Source of the DNA: an uncultured Bacteroidota bacterium
GTDB lineage: Bacteria > Bacteroidota > Bacteroidia > JABEUT01
Assembly (NCBI GenBank): GCA_903916255.1
Contig: CAIWVW010000102.1
Location: 1 to 48,270 of the forward strand
DNA length: 48,270 nt
Direction: 5' to 3'
Position 1 is the first letter of the stretch. Every line of letters starts with the position of its first letter. Shown one piece after another: positions 32,456 through 41,717 of the stretch. The notes below the pieces were generated by a model, which saw only the letters and a program-made list of their open reading frames with translations, was not told where the DNA came from and made no database searches. Position numbers and translations under genes: made by a program.

Positions 32456-33709
32456 TCAATATGTGGAACGGATAGCCTCTACCGGGTCGAGTTGTGAAGC
32501 AGTGTAAGCCGGAATAAACCCGGAGATTAATCCGATAAATGCAGACAGGGAAAGGCCCAGCATTATATTCGAGAAGGTAAGTATAAATTCCATGCCGAAG
32601 GAGTCTCCTATAACTAAGGTTAAGATATATATAAGCAACAGCCCTATAATTCCGCCAATAAGGCAAAGTACAATAGCTTCTACAATAAATTGCGCCAGAA
32701 TAAAATAGTTTTTAGCGCCCAACGATTTTTGAATTCCAATTAAGGATGTCCGTTCTTTTACCGATACAAACATGATGTTGGCAATTCCTATTCCGCCTAC
32801 CAAAATTGAAAATCCGCCAACTACCCAACCGATGATGGCAATAATATCGAACAAGGAACCAAAGTTTTTACTTACCATACTCGATTCATTCAATGCGAAA
32901 TTATCTTCCTGTGTTGGTTTTAATTGTCGTATCGGGCGCAAAACGCCTTCTATTTCACTCATCAGTTGCGCATTGCTGATACCATCTCTTGCTTTCACCA
33001 AAATTACGCGCGGGGCCCACATATTGCGCGTATCGAAGATGGTCTTCATGTAATTATAGGGCATCAAAACAGAAACATCCATATTGATATCGGAAATTTT
33101 ACTTTCGCCCTGTTTTTTCATTACAGCCACCACCAGTACCTTCCGGCCCTTTACTTTAATATATTTTCCAAGCGCTTCTGTTCCCGTAAATAGGCCCGAT
33201 GCCACATCAGCGCCAATAATGGCCACATTGGTACCACCGGTAAATTCGGTAGGCGTAAAGTAGCGCCCTTCGCCTATTTTCACCCAATTTACCACATGGT
33301 CGTAATCGTCTGTAATTCCATTTACGCTTACCATATCCACAGAGCTATTCTGATATTCAACAGTTGTATTTTTACCAAAAGTATAGGCTACGGCATCTGC
33401 ATCTTTACACTTTTTCTGAATTTCATTCATTTCGTTCACAGTTGGCTGAGGGCGAATCCAATATTTCCACCAGGGATAATCTTTGCTGAAGGTCCATGGC
33501 CATTTTTCAACATAAACCACATTACTGCCAAGGTTGTTTACATCCTTTTGCAGGCTTATCTGCAGGGAATCGATAAAGGTGAAAACGGTAATAATGGAAA
33601 AAATACCAATAGTAATTCCCAGCAACGACAATGTACTCCTGAGCTTGTTTTGAAACAATGCTCTGAAAGCGAAAGAAAAAGTTTCACGAAATAATTGCCA
33701 TGAAAACAT
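32456..33709 (-). CDS. MacB/FtsX-type ABC transporter permease
   Basis: A 417-residue permease: an N-terminal amphipathic segment and TM1 (SLLGITIGIFSIITVFTFIDS, residues 28-48), a periplasmic MacB core domain (about 50-270), then three TM helices (about 292-318, 338-368, 378-402) of the FtsX family. It contains GGIGIANIMFVSVKERTSLIGIQKSLGAK, the conserved cytoplasmic coupling segment. Such permeases work with a separate ATPase and periplasmic adaptor in mechanotransmission, efflux or lipoprotein release; neither partner is in this window. A TACCTTTG box lies 16 bp upstream of the ATG. It is first of four close-spaced minus-strand genes. Confidence 0.88.
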   Translation of the reverse strand: MFSWQLFRETFSFAFRALFQNKLRSTLSLLGITIGIFSIITVFTFIDSLQISLQKDVNNLGSNVVYVEKWPWTFSKDYPWWKYWIRPQPTVNEMNEIQKKCKDADAVAYTFGKNTTVEYQNSSVDMVSVNGITDDYDHVVNWVKIGEGRYFTPTEFTGGTNVAIIGADVASGLFTGTEALGKYIKVKGRKVLVVAVMKKQGESKISDINMDVSVLMPYNYMKTIFDTRNMWAPRVILVKARDGISNAQLMSEIEGVLRPIRQLKPTQEDNFALNESSMVSKNFGSLFDIIAIIGWVVGGFSILVGGIGIANIMFVSVKERTSLIGIQKSLGAKNYFILAQFIVEAIVLCLIGGIIGLLLIYILTLVIGDSFGMEFILTFSNIMLGLSLSAFIGLISGFIPAYTASQLDPVEAIRSTY

Positions 33710-33725
33710 ACCGGGTACTTTCAGA

Positions 33726-33733
33726 CAAAGGTA
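33726..33733 (-). promoter_or_regulatory. -7 promoter box TACCTTTG for the MacB-APC-mnmH cluster
   Basis: TAnnTTTG match on the minus strand 16 bp before the ATG at 33709. Confidence 0.55.
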
Positions 33734-33801
33734 AGAAAAAACCCGACGGACTTCTTACCGGGCTATTTTACCGCAGAAAACATCAATCTTAAAAAAACCT
33801 T

Positions 33802-33809
33802 TAACTTTG
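33802..33809 (+). promoter_or_regulatory. -7 promoter box TAACTTTG for the TMTC-like gene
   Basis: TAnnTTTG match 18 bp before the ATG at 33828. Confidence 0.55.
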
Positions 33810-33827
33810 GAATCTCCCTATCAGTAA

Positions 33828-36044
33828 ATGCCTACACCAAAAAAGCCAATAGTAAAAAAGCCTGTTGCCGTTTCCAAGGAATCTCCTCGGGCTAAAATAC
33901 AGTTGCCCAAAGGCCCGTTTCATTTCGCGGGCCGGAATTTCAACATCATTTTTATTTTATCGGTAATAGGGCTTTGCTTTGTTTTGTATGGCAACTCTAT
34001 TCCCAATGAATTTGCTTTGGATGATGAGTTTGTATTGCACAATGATTCAACTGTTGCCAAAGGATTCAGCGGTATACCCGAACTGTTCAAAAAGCATTAC
34101 GCCTGGGACCAGAAGGGTGGTTATGGATATCGGCCATTGGTGAAGGTAACCTTTGCTATGGAGTACGCTGTGTTTAAAGATAACCCGCATTGGGGGCACT
34201 TTATTAATATTCTCATCTATGCATTTATCTGCATATTCTTGTTTTTCTTTTTGCGGAAACTATTGTATGAAAAGGTAAGCGACTATTTCTTATTTACGGC
34301 AATGGCATTATTTATAACACATCCTATTCATAGCGAAGTGGTAGTGAGCCTTAAAAACCGCGATGAATTATTGGTGCTGCTATTTGGTTTATTCAGTTGC
34401 TATGCCATGCTTAAATGGTTTGAGTCAGAAGATTGGAAAAAAAGGATTTCGTGGGGTTTGGCGGGGTGTGTGGCATTAGGTATGGGTACATTATGCAAAC
34501 CTGATGAGCTTATTTTTGTTCCTATAACTGCCTTAGTGCTTTTTTTCTTCAGTTCGAAAGGATTACGGGCTTCTATAATGTCCTTTGTGCTTATGACAGC
34601 ATCTTTAATCATTGGAACCAAGTTTATGCATAAGCATGTGCTTCCGCCTTCTTCCTACCATCGTACATTTGTGTATATAGAAAACCCGTTGGTAGGTGTT
34701 CACTGGTACCATAAAATAGCCCTGGCTTTTTCCACTTTATGGTTTTACATCAGTAAAATGATTTTCCCGAAAGATTTGGTTTGCTATTATGGGTACAATG
34801 CTTTCGATGCATTTCCAAAATGGACCGATTTTGCAGTGCTGGCTGGTATTTTGCTGGCAGGAGTATGGGTATATCTGGTGGTTAAAAACATCAAAAGCAA
34901 AAATATACTGCTTTTCTTCCTCCTGCTTTTTTTCGGAACATTTTTCCCTTATACCGATATGTTTCAGGTGGGTGCCGGCATAGTAGCCGAAAGGTTTATG
35001 TTTATTCCTTCTATTGCTTTTGTTGTATTAATAACCTATTTGGTATTTTATGCTTTTAAAATACCGCTCGACAAAAAACCATTTGGGCAACCGGCCACCT
35101 ATTTATACGCATTTGCGGGGATTGTATGTTTCTTATTTACGGCGCGTGTAATAGCCCGTAACCCGGATTGGAAAACACATCAGTCTATTTATCTGCACGA
35201 TTCGCAGGTGGCCCCGAAATCAGCCAAATTACAATCATTGCTGGCGGCTACCTATATTGACCAGGCACAAAAATTGAAAGTATCGAATCCTGACAGGAAG
35301 GCATCTATCGATTCCCTTTTCCTCGCCGGTGAAAAAGGATATAAAAATTCAGTGGATATTTATCCCGGATACGGTACTTCATTAAATAATCTGGGGATGA
35401 TTCAATATACCCTTTACGGTAATTTGCGCAATGCCATCACCTATTTTAAAAGAGCATTGGCTATAGATTCTGAATATTCGGAAGCCTTGTTTAACATGGG
35501 TGCCTGTTATGAGGCTATTGCCAATAAAATAAAAGATACTGTTGCATCATTACGCCGTGATTCCATGGAAATGGGAGGAAGAAAAATTGCACCAAGCGGC
35601 GATACAAGAGAATTATTGTATGAAAGATTACATGAATGTGAAGTGCGCAAGAGAGCTTACGAAAACGAATCGGAGAAAAGCTATTTGCATACCATCAGGC
35701 TGAAACCGTCCTATTATGTGGCCTATATCTACTTGTCGCGCTTATATTTTTCGGAAGGCAATTATCAAAAGGTTATAGATTTCGACAAAAATTCTATTGA
35801 CAATGGCATCCAGAGTGATGTGGTATATGTTACCATGGGTAATGCCTATCTGATGAATAAAGATACGGCAAATGCAGTTGTCAATTATGAAAAATCGATG
35901 GACTTTTATGACCGGAACTATTATATCTGCGGATTTTTAGGGAAATATTACAGCAGCAGGGGCGATTCTGCAAGAGCCCACTATTATAAGCGGAAGTATA
36001 ATGCCGCTCTGGAGTTTAAAAACTCTCATGGAGCTGTTCGGTAA
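33828..36044 (+). CDS. TMTC-like GT-C membrane protein with C-terminal TPRs
   Basis: A 738-residue protein. After a Lys/Pro-rich cytoplasmic start, residues about 38-455 contain roughly ten TM helices. The first periplasmic loop holds ALDDEFVLHND (residues 63-73), the acidic pair typical of GT-C glycosyltransferases. A little later comes THPIHSEVVVSLKNRDELLVLLFGL (about 165-189), which closely resembles the HPxHxEAV...NRAELL motif of eukaryotic TMTC O-mannosyltransferases. Residues about 465-735 form several TPR units, also as in TMTCs. It is therefore a candidate protein O-glycosyltransferase acting at the inner membrane with lipid-linked sugar. Donor and target are unknown. Confidence 0.8.
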   Translation: MPTPKKPIVKKPVAVSKESPRAKIQLPKGPFHFAGRNFNIIFILSVIGLCFVLYGNSIPNEFALDDEFVLHNDSTVAKGFSGIPELFKKHYAWDQKGGYGYRPLVKVTFAMEYAVFKDNPHWGHFINILIYAFICIFLFFFLRKLLYEKVSDYFLFTAMALFITHPIHSEVVVSLKNRDELLVLLFGLFSCYAMLKWFESEDWKKRISWGLAGCVALGMGTLCKPDELIFVPITALVLFFFSSKGLRASIMSFVLMTASLIIGTKFMHKHVLPPSSYHRTFVYIENPLVGVHWYHKIALAFSTLWFYISKMIFPKDLVCYYGYNAFDAFPKWTDFAVLAGILLAGVWVYLVVKNIKSKNILLFFLLLFFGTFFPYTDMFQVGAGIVAERFMFIPSIAFVVLITYLVFYAFKIPLDKKPFGQPATYLYAFAGIVCFLFTARVIARNPDWKTHQSIYLHDSQVAPKSAKLQSLLAATYIDQAQKLKVSNPDRKASIDSLFLAGEKGYKNSVDIYPGYGTSLNNLGMIQYTLYGNLRNAITYFKRALAIDSEYSEALFNMGACYEAIANKIKDTVASLRRDSMEMGGRKIAPSGDTRELLYERLHECEVRKRAYENESEKSYLHTIRLKPSYYVAYIYLSRLYFSEGNYQKVIDFDKNSIDNGIQSDVVYVTMGNAYLMNKDTANAVVNYEKSMDFYDRNYYICGFLGKYYSSRGDSARAHYYKRKYNAALEFKNSHGAVR

Positions 36045-36115
36045 AAGTTTTTTAAATACACCAGCCAGCGGATACGGAAGGATACTGCAAATTTTTATTT
36101 TACGCCATTTAATCT

Positions 36116-36123
36116 TACATTTG
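36116..36123 (+). promoter_or_regulatory. -7 promoter box TACATTTG for the Asp-box protein gene
   Basis: TAnnTTTG match 28 bp before the ATG at 36152. Confidence 0.5.
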
Positions 36124-36151
36124 TTTTTTATTACCGAAACATACCATTACC

Positions 36152-38956
36152 ATGAAAAAAATACTGCTCAATTTTTGCGTTTTCTTAAGCGTTATCGGCT
36201 TGGCATTTTCTTTGCATTATTTCAAAAAGCAGAATCCTGCTAAAGTATCTTCATTGCACGAAGGCTCGGAAGATATTGACGGCTATGTGAAATGGGAATT
36301 CCAGCGGCTTGCCGACCCTGCCACAGGCAGAATACCGGATAATATCCGCAACCTGGAATTAGGTTTTGCAGCCGGATTGCCCAACGATTTGCAAGACGAA
36401 AAGCGCAAGGAAATGGCTTCGTCAGCCACCTGGCAAATGCGCGGCCCATGGAACGTGGGCGGCAGAACGAGGGCATTTGCTGCTGATGTGAATAATGAAG
36501 CAATACTGCTTGCAGGCTCTACCGCGGGCGGAATGTGGAGAAGTACGGATAGCGGAAAAACATGGACATTAAGAACCCCGCTTGCACAGGAACAAAGCGT
36601 TTCGTGCCTTGCACAGGATACCCGCAGCGGGCATACCAACATTTGGTATTATGGTTCTGGCGAATGCTATGGAACATCTGCCAGCGCTACAGGAGCGTTT
36701 TATCTTGGAAACGGATTATACCGTTCTACCGATGACGGACAAACCTGGGCTGTACTGCCAAGTACAAACGATAACAGTTTCCTCTTCGGAAGCTACTGGC
36801 AAGCAATTTGGAGCGTTGCAACGGACCCTTCGCGGACAGATTCAAGTGTAGTTTACGTATCGACTATAGGAGAAGTAAACCGTTCGACAGACAGCGGCAG
36901 AACCTGGAAAACAGTTCTTGGAGGCTCGCCATATTCTTATTTTACCAACGTAATTGTTACTCCCGAAGGTGTTGTATATGCCAGCCAGAGCAGTGACGGT
37001 TCGCAAAGAGGAATCTGGAGGTCGACGGACGGCATAACATTTACCAATATTACTCCGCCGAATTTTCCTGCCGACTATGACCGTATTGTAATGAACTATG
37101 CGCCTACCGACCATAACCAGCTTTATTTTTTAGCGAATACGCCCGGCTATGGAATTCCGGATACGAATTTCCTGCATCAGGTAGAATGGAACAGTTTATG
37201 GAAATATAAATACCTTTCAGGCGATGGCGACAGTTCAGGTGGTGCATGGACCGACCTTTCTGCTAACCTGCCTCATGCCGGAGGAACATTCGATAAATAT
37301 AATTGCCAGGGTTCGTATGATATGGTAGTTGCTTTTTTACCTACCGATACTTCTACGTTATTTATCGGAGGAACCGATATTTTCCGCTCTACCAGCGGTT
37401 TTTTTGATGACACTCATACCGACCATATTGGCGGATATGCCGTGGGAGCTTCAATACCTAATATAACAGTGTATCCGGGACAGCATTCCGATGAGCATGT
37501 GTTCTTCTTTTCACAATCAAATCCATATACAATGTATGTAGGGGGAGACGGCGGATTATTTAAAACACTGGAAGATACTGCAGCTGTTGTTCCGTGGACG
37601 AACTTTAATAACGGATATATTACAACCATGTTTTATACCGTTACCTCTAATCATGAAACTTCAGGCAGCCCTATAATAGTAGCCGGTGCACAGGATAATG
37701 ACTGTTTATTTGATAATTCACTGGCTCTTACTAACCCATGGACCAAGCCTATTTTCGGAGATGGCTCATTTTGTAATATTGCCGACAGCGGCAAGTATTT
37801 CTATTATGAAAACACAGCCGGACACCTCTTTAAAACCCAAATGGATACCATAACCGGGGCCGTAGCTGCATTCAACCGGATTGACCCTGTTGGCGGAAGC
37901 AATTATGAATGGCTTAGCCCCAATGTAATTGACCCGAATAATAACTATATAATGTATTTGGGAGCAGGTAAATATTTGTGGAGAAATAATGACCTTTCAG
38001 CCATTCCGCTTACCAATATGTGGGATTCCATCAGCACAAACTGGGTGCAATGGTCCGACAGTATTGCAATAGCAGGGGCGGATATTACAGCGCTGGCGGT
38101 TTCAACTGTTCCTGCAAACCGCGTTTATATTGGAACCAGCAACCGGGAAGTTTACAGGGTAGATAATGCCAATTCGGGCACACCTGTACCTACCGATATT
38201 ACAGGCACCGTGGCTCCTAACGGGTTTCCTGTAGGTACCAGCTCGGGCGCATACCCTTTTGTAACCTGTATTGCTGTTGACCCTGCCAATGCCGACAATG
38301 TAATTGTAGTATTTTCGAATTACGGAATACATAATCTTTTTTCCAGTACCAACGGTGGAAGCACTTGGGTAAGAATAGGCGGCAATTTAAACATGACAAC
38401 CGGTACCTCACAGCCTTCCTTGCGTTGGGCAGCCATACAGCACCTTACCTCGGGCGGCACCATTTATTGGATAGCAGCCAGCACAGGTTTATATGCTACT
38501 GATAGCCTTAATGGCAGTTCTACGGTTTGGGTTCAGCAAGCTGCAAACAGCATTGGCAACTCTGTATGCGATATGGTGGATGTCCGTCCGTCTGACGGAT
38601 TAGTTGCTGTTGCAACACATACACGCGGTGTATATACCGCAAACATTACCAGCTTGAGCAACATTACAACTGTTCATAACCTGAATCCGCAAAGCTTGGA
38701 TATGAATGTGGAACTATATCCTAATCCTTCCTCCGGAAAAGCTTCCATAAGTTATTATTTACCGCAACAGGGCAATGTGGAACTGCGGATATTTAATGAA
38801 CGGGGCCAAATGGTACAGGAATCGAATTACAATGAGGTTCAGCAGGGCAATAATTTACTTCCGGTAGATATCAGCAAACAGCCTTCCGGGGTTTATTTTT
38901 GTAGTCTTGTTTCTGGCGGCAATGTAAAAACAATGCGGATGCTGGTTGTAAAATAG
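36152..38956 (+). CDS. Large Asp-box (BNR/sortilin-like) beta-propeller protein with T9SS tail
   Basis: A 934-residue secreted protein. A signal sequence at 1-21 (KILLNFCVFLSVIGLAFSLHY) is followed by a charged linker and, from about residue 95 (WQMRGPWNVGGRTRAFAAD), a seven-or-more bladed propeller. Asp boxes of the SxDxGxTW type are visible at about 130 (STDSGKTW), 192 (STDDGQTW), 245 (STDSGRTW) and 731 (STNGGSTW). The last ~75 residues form a type A T9SS tail (LYPNPSSGKASISYYL ... GVYFCSLVSGGNVKTMRMLVVK). Sialidase-type catalytic residues are not recognisable, so this is more likely a VPS10/sortilin-like or photosystem-assembly-like propeller used for binding at the cell surface. Confidence 0.85.
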   Translation: MKKILLNFCVFLSVIGLAFSLHYFKKQNPAKVSSLHEGSEDIDGYVKWEFQRLADPATGRIPDNIRNLELGFAAGLPNDLQDEKRKEMASSATWQMRGPWNVGGRTRAFAADVNNEAILLAGSTAGGMWRSTDSGKTWTLRTPLAQEQSVSCLAQDTRSGHTNIWYYGSGECYGTSASATGAFYLGNGLYRSTDDGQTWAVLPSTNDNSFLFGSYWQAIWSVATDPSRTDSSVVYVSTIGEVNRSTDSGRTWKTVLGGSPYSYFTNVIVTPEGVVYASQSSDGSQRGIWRSTDGITFTNITPPNFPADYDRIVMNYAPTDHNQLYFLANTPGYGIPDTNFLHQVEWNSLWKYKYLSGDGDSSGGAWTDLSANLPHAGGTFDKYNCQGSYDMVVAFLPTDTSTLFIGGTDIFRSTSGFFDDTHTDHIGGYAVGASIPNITVYPGQHSDEHVFFFSQSNPYTMYVGGDGGLFKTLEDTAAVVPWTNFNNGYITTMFYTVTSNHETSGSPIIVAGAQDNDCLFDNSLALTNPWTKPIFGDGSFCNIADSGKYFYYENTAGHLFKTQMDTITGAVAAFNRIDPVGGSNYEWLSPNVIDPNNNYIMYLGAGKYLWRNNDLSAIPLTNMWDSISTNWVQWSDSIAIAGADITALAVSTVPANRVYIGTSNREVYRVDNANSGTPVPTDITGTVAPNGFPVGTSSGAYPFVTCIAVDPANADNVIVVFSNYGIHNLFSSTNGGSTWVRIGGNLNMTTGTSQPSLRWAAIQHLTSGGTIYWIAASTGLYATDSLNGSSTVWVQQAANSIGNSVCDMVDVRPSDGLVAVATHTRGVYTANITSLSNITTVHNLNPQSLDMNVELYPNPSSGKASISYYLPQQGNVELRIFNERGQMVQESNYNEVQQGNNLLPVDISKQPSGVYFCSLVSGGNVKTMRMLVVK

Positions 38957-39077
38957 CCGTAAGTATTTGTTATACTGTAATCTTTACATAAAAGCCTTCA
39001 TAGTAACTTCACGCTGTCGGTACTAACTTAATAGCCTATTTTAGCATCCTATTAACCGATTGGAAGCAAAAGACATT

Positions 39078-39085
39078 TAGTTTTG
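39078..39085 (+). promoter_or_regulatory. -7 promoter box TAGTTTTG for tamL
   Basis: TAnnTTTG match ending 5 nt before the ATG at 39091, again predicting a leaderless or nearly leaderless transcript. Confidence 0.5.
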
Positions 39086-39090
39086 CAGTA

Positions 39091-41640
39091 ATGAAGAGCA
39101 GAAGTGTGCGGTATTCCCTTATTTCCCGCAAGCATATCCCGATTGTATCGGGGATGCTTATGCTTGTTTCGTTTATTTCCTGCAATACGGTTAAAAAGGT
39201 GCATAAGGATGAATACCTTTTGAACAACAACAAAGTAATTTATCGGTTTGGCTCCACTCAAAAAAATAACGGACTAAATACCATAACCAATATTGGAAAG
39301 GAAGGGATTGAACAATTTCAAATTCCCCGGAGCATAGCGCCGTCAGAAGTGCTGCCATATGTAAAGCAGAAACCCAATACCCGGATATTATTTGTTATCC
39401 CCTTGTATTTGTATATCTACGATTTACCCGATTCGGCTAAAACAGCCCTGAAAAAGGACCAAAAGGATTCAGCGTATAAAATAGAAGCTCAAAAAAAGGG
39501 CTGGAGCGATACCAAATTAAAAAGAAAAATAGACAGGAAAACCGGCAGAGAATGGATAATGAGCCAGGGTGAAGCTCCCGTAATCCTGGATACTTCGTTA
39601 GCGCAAAAATCGACCGAACAGATAAAGACATTCCTGATGAATAAAGGTTTTTATGATGCGCAGGTGAAAGATTCTATTCATTATCAGGGCAGGAAGGCAG
39701 ATGTATCGTATATAATAAAACCGGGTAAGCCATACAGGGTAAACCAAATCGAATATTATTTTGAAGATTTGAGCCTGGCGGCGGAAATAAATTCTGATAC
39801 GGTGGATTGCATGATACGGAGAAAAGAGATATATGATAAAGATGTGCTGGATGCCGAAAGCGACAGGCTTACAAAACAGCTTAATAATGCCGGGTTCTAC
39901 TATTTTTCTAAGCAATATGTAAGCTATGTGCTGGACACAAACAAAACAACCCATCAGGTAAATATTTTAATAAATATTAAAAGGTACGCCAAGCGCGACA
40001 TAAATAATAAAGATTCCATTATTGAAACCAGCCATCCTTGGTATAGAATACGCCATGTAACGGTGCAAATGAGTTTCGACCCTACCAAGGCAGCCTTTTA
40101 CCATGCTACCGACACAGTGGTATATGACGGACTCACTATTGTTTATCCGCATGGGCAATTATTTATGAAGCCAAATAAATTCCGGCAAAAAATATTTGTT
40201 ACTCCAGGCGATGTTTACCGGATTGTAAACAGAGAAGATACCTATACCGGTTTATCACAACTTAATGAATTCAGATATATATCATTAAAGTACACACCTG
40301 TACAAGACAGTAATTATGTAGACTGCACCATACAATTAATGCCGGTTGTAAAACTTTCTTACGGAGCCGAATTTGAAGTAACCAATACCGGTGGAGACGG
40401 CGGAATACAAGGTGACATCTCTTACCAGAACCATAACCAGTTTAAAGGTGCGGAACAATTAACTTTTAAACTGAACGGAGGTTTAATCGCACAGCAAGTG
40501 TTAGCAGGAAATCAGAATGTAAATAAATACATTCCGCTGAACACGGTCGATTTAGGCCCGGAACTTGATTTTACGGTGCCGCGTCGGTTGTTCCCTTCTA
40601 CCCTTCCGTTTTTTCCTTTCATGCGCCGTAATAACAAACGCAGGGAAAACCCTCAAACCACTTTTAAACTTAGTTTTAATTATCAGCTAAGGCTCAATTA
40701 TTATCAAACACACGTATTGGGGTTTTCGTATGCTTTTAACCACGACCCTTCCAAATATCAGCATATAACTATTGCCTGGCTTGAATTAAACCTTGTAAAT
40801 GCAAACCTTACCCCATTTTTCCAGGAAGAACTGGATAATTATAATTTGTTTTTCCGGAATAGTTTTACCAACCAATTTATTACAGATACAAGATTTTCTT
40901 ATTCCGTAAACAATCAGAATTTAACATCTGTAAGACAAAATCACTTTTTTCTTTTTAAGCTCAATCTGGAAGTTTCTGGGTTGGATTTTTATGCGTTGCA
41001 ACGCACCGTACTGCCATTGCCGGTGGATGGAAGCGGCAGCTATTATGTACCCGGACTGGCTCCCTATTCTCAATATGGTAAGGCGGATGCAGAATACAGG
41101 CATTATTGGATTCGGGGAAAAAAGCAAAAAATTGTTTTCAGAGGGCTTGCCGGTTTTGGGCTGCCTTATGCCAATTCTACCGAAATGCCATTTATAAAAA
41201 GTTTTTGGGCCGGGGGCTCCAATGATATTCGGGCATGGCAGGTTCAAACTCTTGGGCCGGGCGGAAGCGCCTCATCTGACGTTGTGGGCCAGATAGGTGA
41301 AGTAAAAATGGAATCTAATTTAGAATACAGGGTTAGCCTTATTAAATACTTAGGCCTCGGTTTTTTTGTTGATGCAGGAAATATCTGGTTGTTGCCAAGC
41401 CAGGCCAATAATCAAATTCCATTGGCTACTATTCAGTTTACGGGGCCCAATCCATTTTACAGTGAAATAGCAGTGGGAACAGGGGTAGGGCTCAGGTTCG
41501 ACTTTACTTATTTTGTTGCCCGTTTCGATGTGGGCCTTCCGCTGAGAGACCCTGCTTTACCGGCGGGTGAACGGATTGTCAGCTTTTCGGATGAATTGCA
41601 AAGACGGGTATTGAATTTCGGCATAGGATACCCATTCTAA
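39091..41640 (+). CDS. tamL: TamL, lipidated TamA-like Omp85 protein
   Basis: An 849-residue outer-membrane protein of the Bacteroidota-type TamA. A lipoprotein signal peptide ends at SFIS|C31, followed by the family's NTVKKVHKDEYLLNNNKV. Residues about 170-450 contain POTRA-like domains (KTFLMNKGFYDAQVKDSIHYQGRKADVSYIIKPGKPYRV). The barrel has the conserved loop motif FWAGGSNDIRAWQVQTLGPG near residues 707-726 and ends with a C-terminal Phe (NFGIGYPF). TamA-type proteins work with an inner-membrane-anchored TamB in envelope assembly or phospholipid transport. Here no tamB adjoins it, although the two are often neighbours. It is followed by a strong terminator. Confidence 0.88.
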   Translation: MKSRSVRYSLISRKHIPIVSGMLMLVSFISCNTVKKVHKDEYLLNNNKVIYRFGSTQKNNGLNTITNIGKEGIEQFQIPRSIAPSEVLPYVKQKPNTRILFVIPLYLYIYDLPDSAKTALKKDQKDSAYKIEAQKKGWSDTKLKRKIDRKTGREWIMSQGEAPVILDTSLAQKSTEQIKTFLMNKGFYDAQVKDSIHYQGRKADVSYIIKPGKPYRVNQIEYYFEDLSLAAEINSDTVDCMIRRKEIYDKDVLDAESDRLTKQLNNAGFYYFSKQYVSYVLDTNKTTHQVNILINIKRYAKRDINNKDSIIETSHPWYRIRHVTVQMSFDPTKAAFYHATDTVVYDGLTIVYPHGQLFMKPNKFRQKIFVTPGDVYRIVNREDTYTGLSQLNEFRYISLKYTPVQDSNYVDCTIQLMPVVKLSYGAEFEVTNTGGDGGIQGDISYQNHNQFKGAEQLTFKLNGGLIAQQVLAGNQNVNKYIPLNTVDLGPELDFTVPRRLFPSTLPFFPFMRRNNKRRENPQTTFKLSFNYQLRLNYYQTHVLGFSYAFNHDPSKYQHITIAWLELNLVNANLTPFFQEELDNYNLFFRNSFTNQFITDTRFSYSVNNQNLTSVRQNHFFLFKLNLEVSGLDFYALQRTVLPLPVDGSGSYYVPGLAPYSQYGKADAEYRHYWIRGKKQKIVFRGLAGFGLPYANSTEMPFIKSFWAGGSNDIRAWQVQTLGPGGSASSDVVGQIGEVKMESNLEYRVSLIKYLGLGFFVDAGNIWLLPSQANNQIPLATIQFTGPNPFYSEIAVGTGVGLRFDFTYFVARFDVGLPLRDPALPAGERIVSFSDELQRRVLNFGIGYPF

Positions 41641-41651
41641 ACAGGTAAAAG

Positions 41652-41687
41652 AAAACCCCTGATGATTACGGTCATCAGGGGTTTTTA
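41652..41687 (+). terminator. Intrinsic terminator after tamL
   Basis: A perfect 14-bp stem, AAAACCCCTGATGA with TCATCAGGGGTTTT, with a 6-nt loop, 11 bp after the tamL stop. The symmetric A/T ends could also serve the convergent small Lys-rich gene. Confidence 0.9.
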
Positions 41688-41717
41688 ACACCGGCCCTTA
41701 CGGGAGCCGGGGCAGAA

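Noticed and set aside
36152-38956. Possible sialidase because of Asp boxes
   Set aside because: Asp boxes occur in many propellers; I find no arginine triad or Tyr/Glu pair typical of sialidases, so I call it a binding-type propeller.
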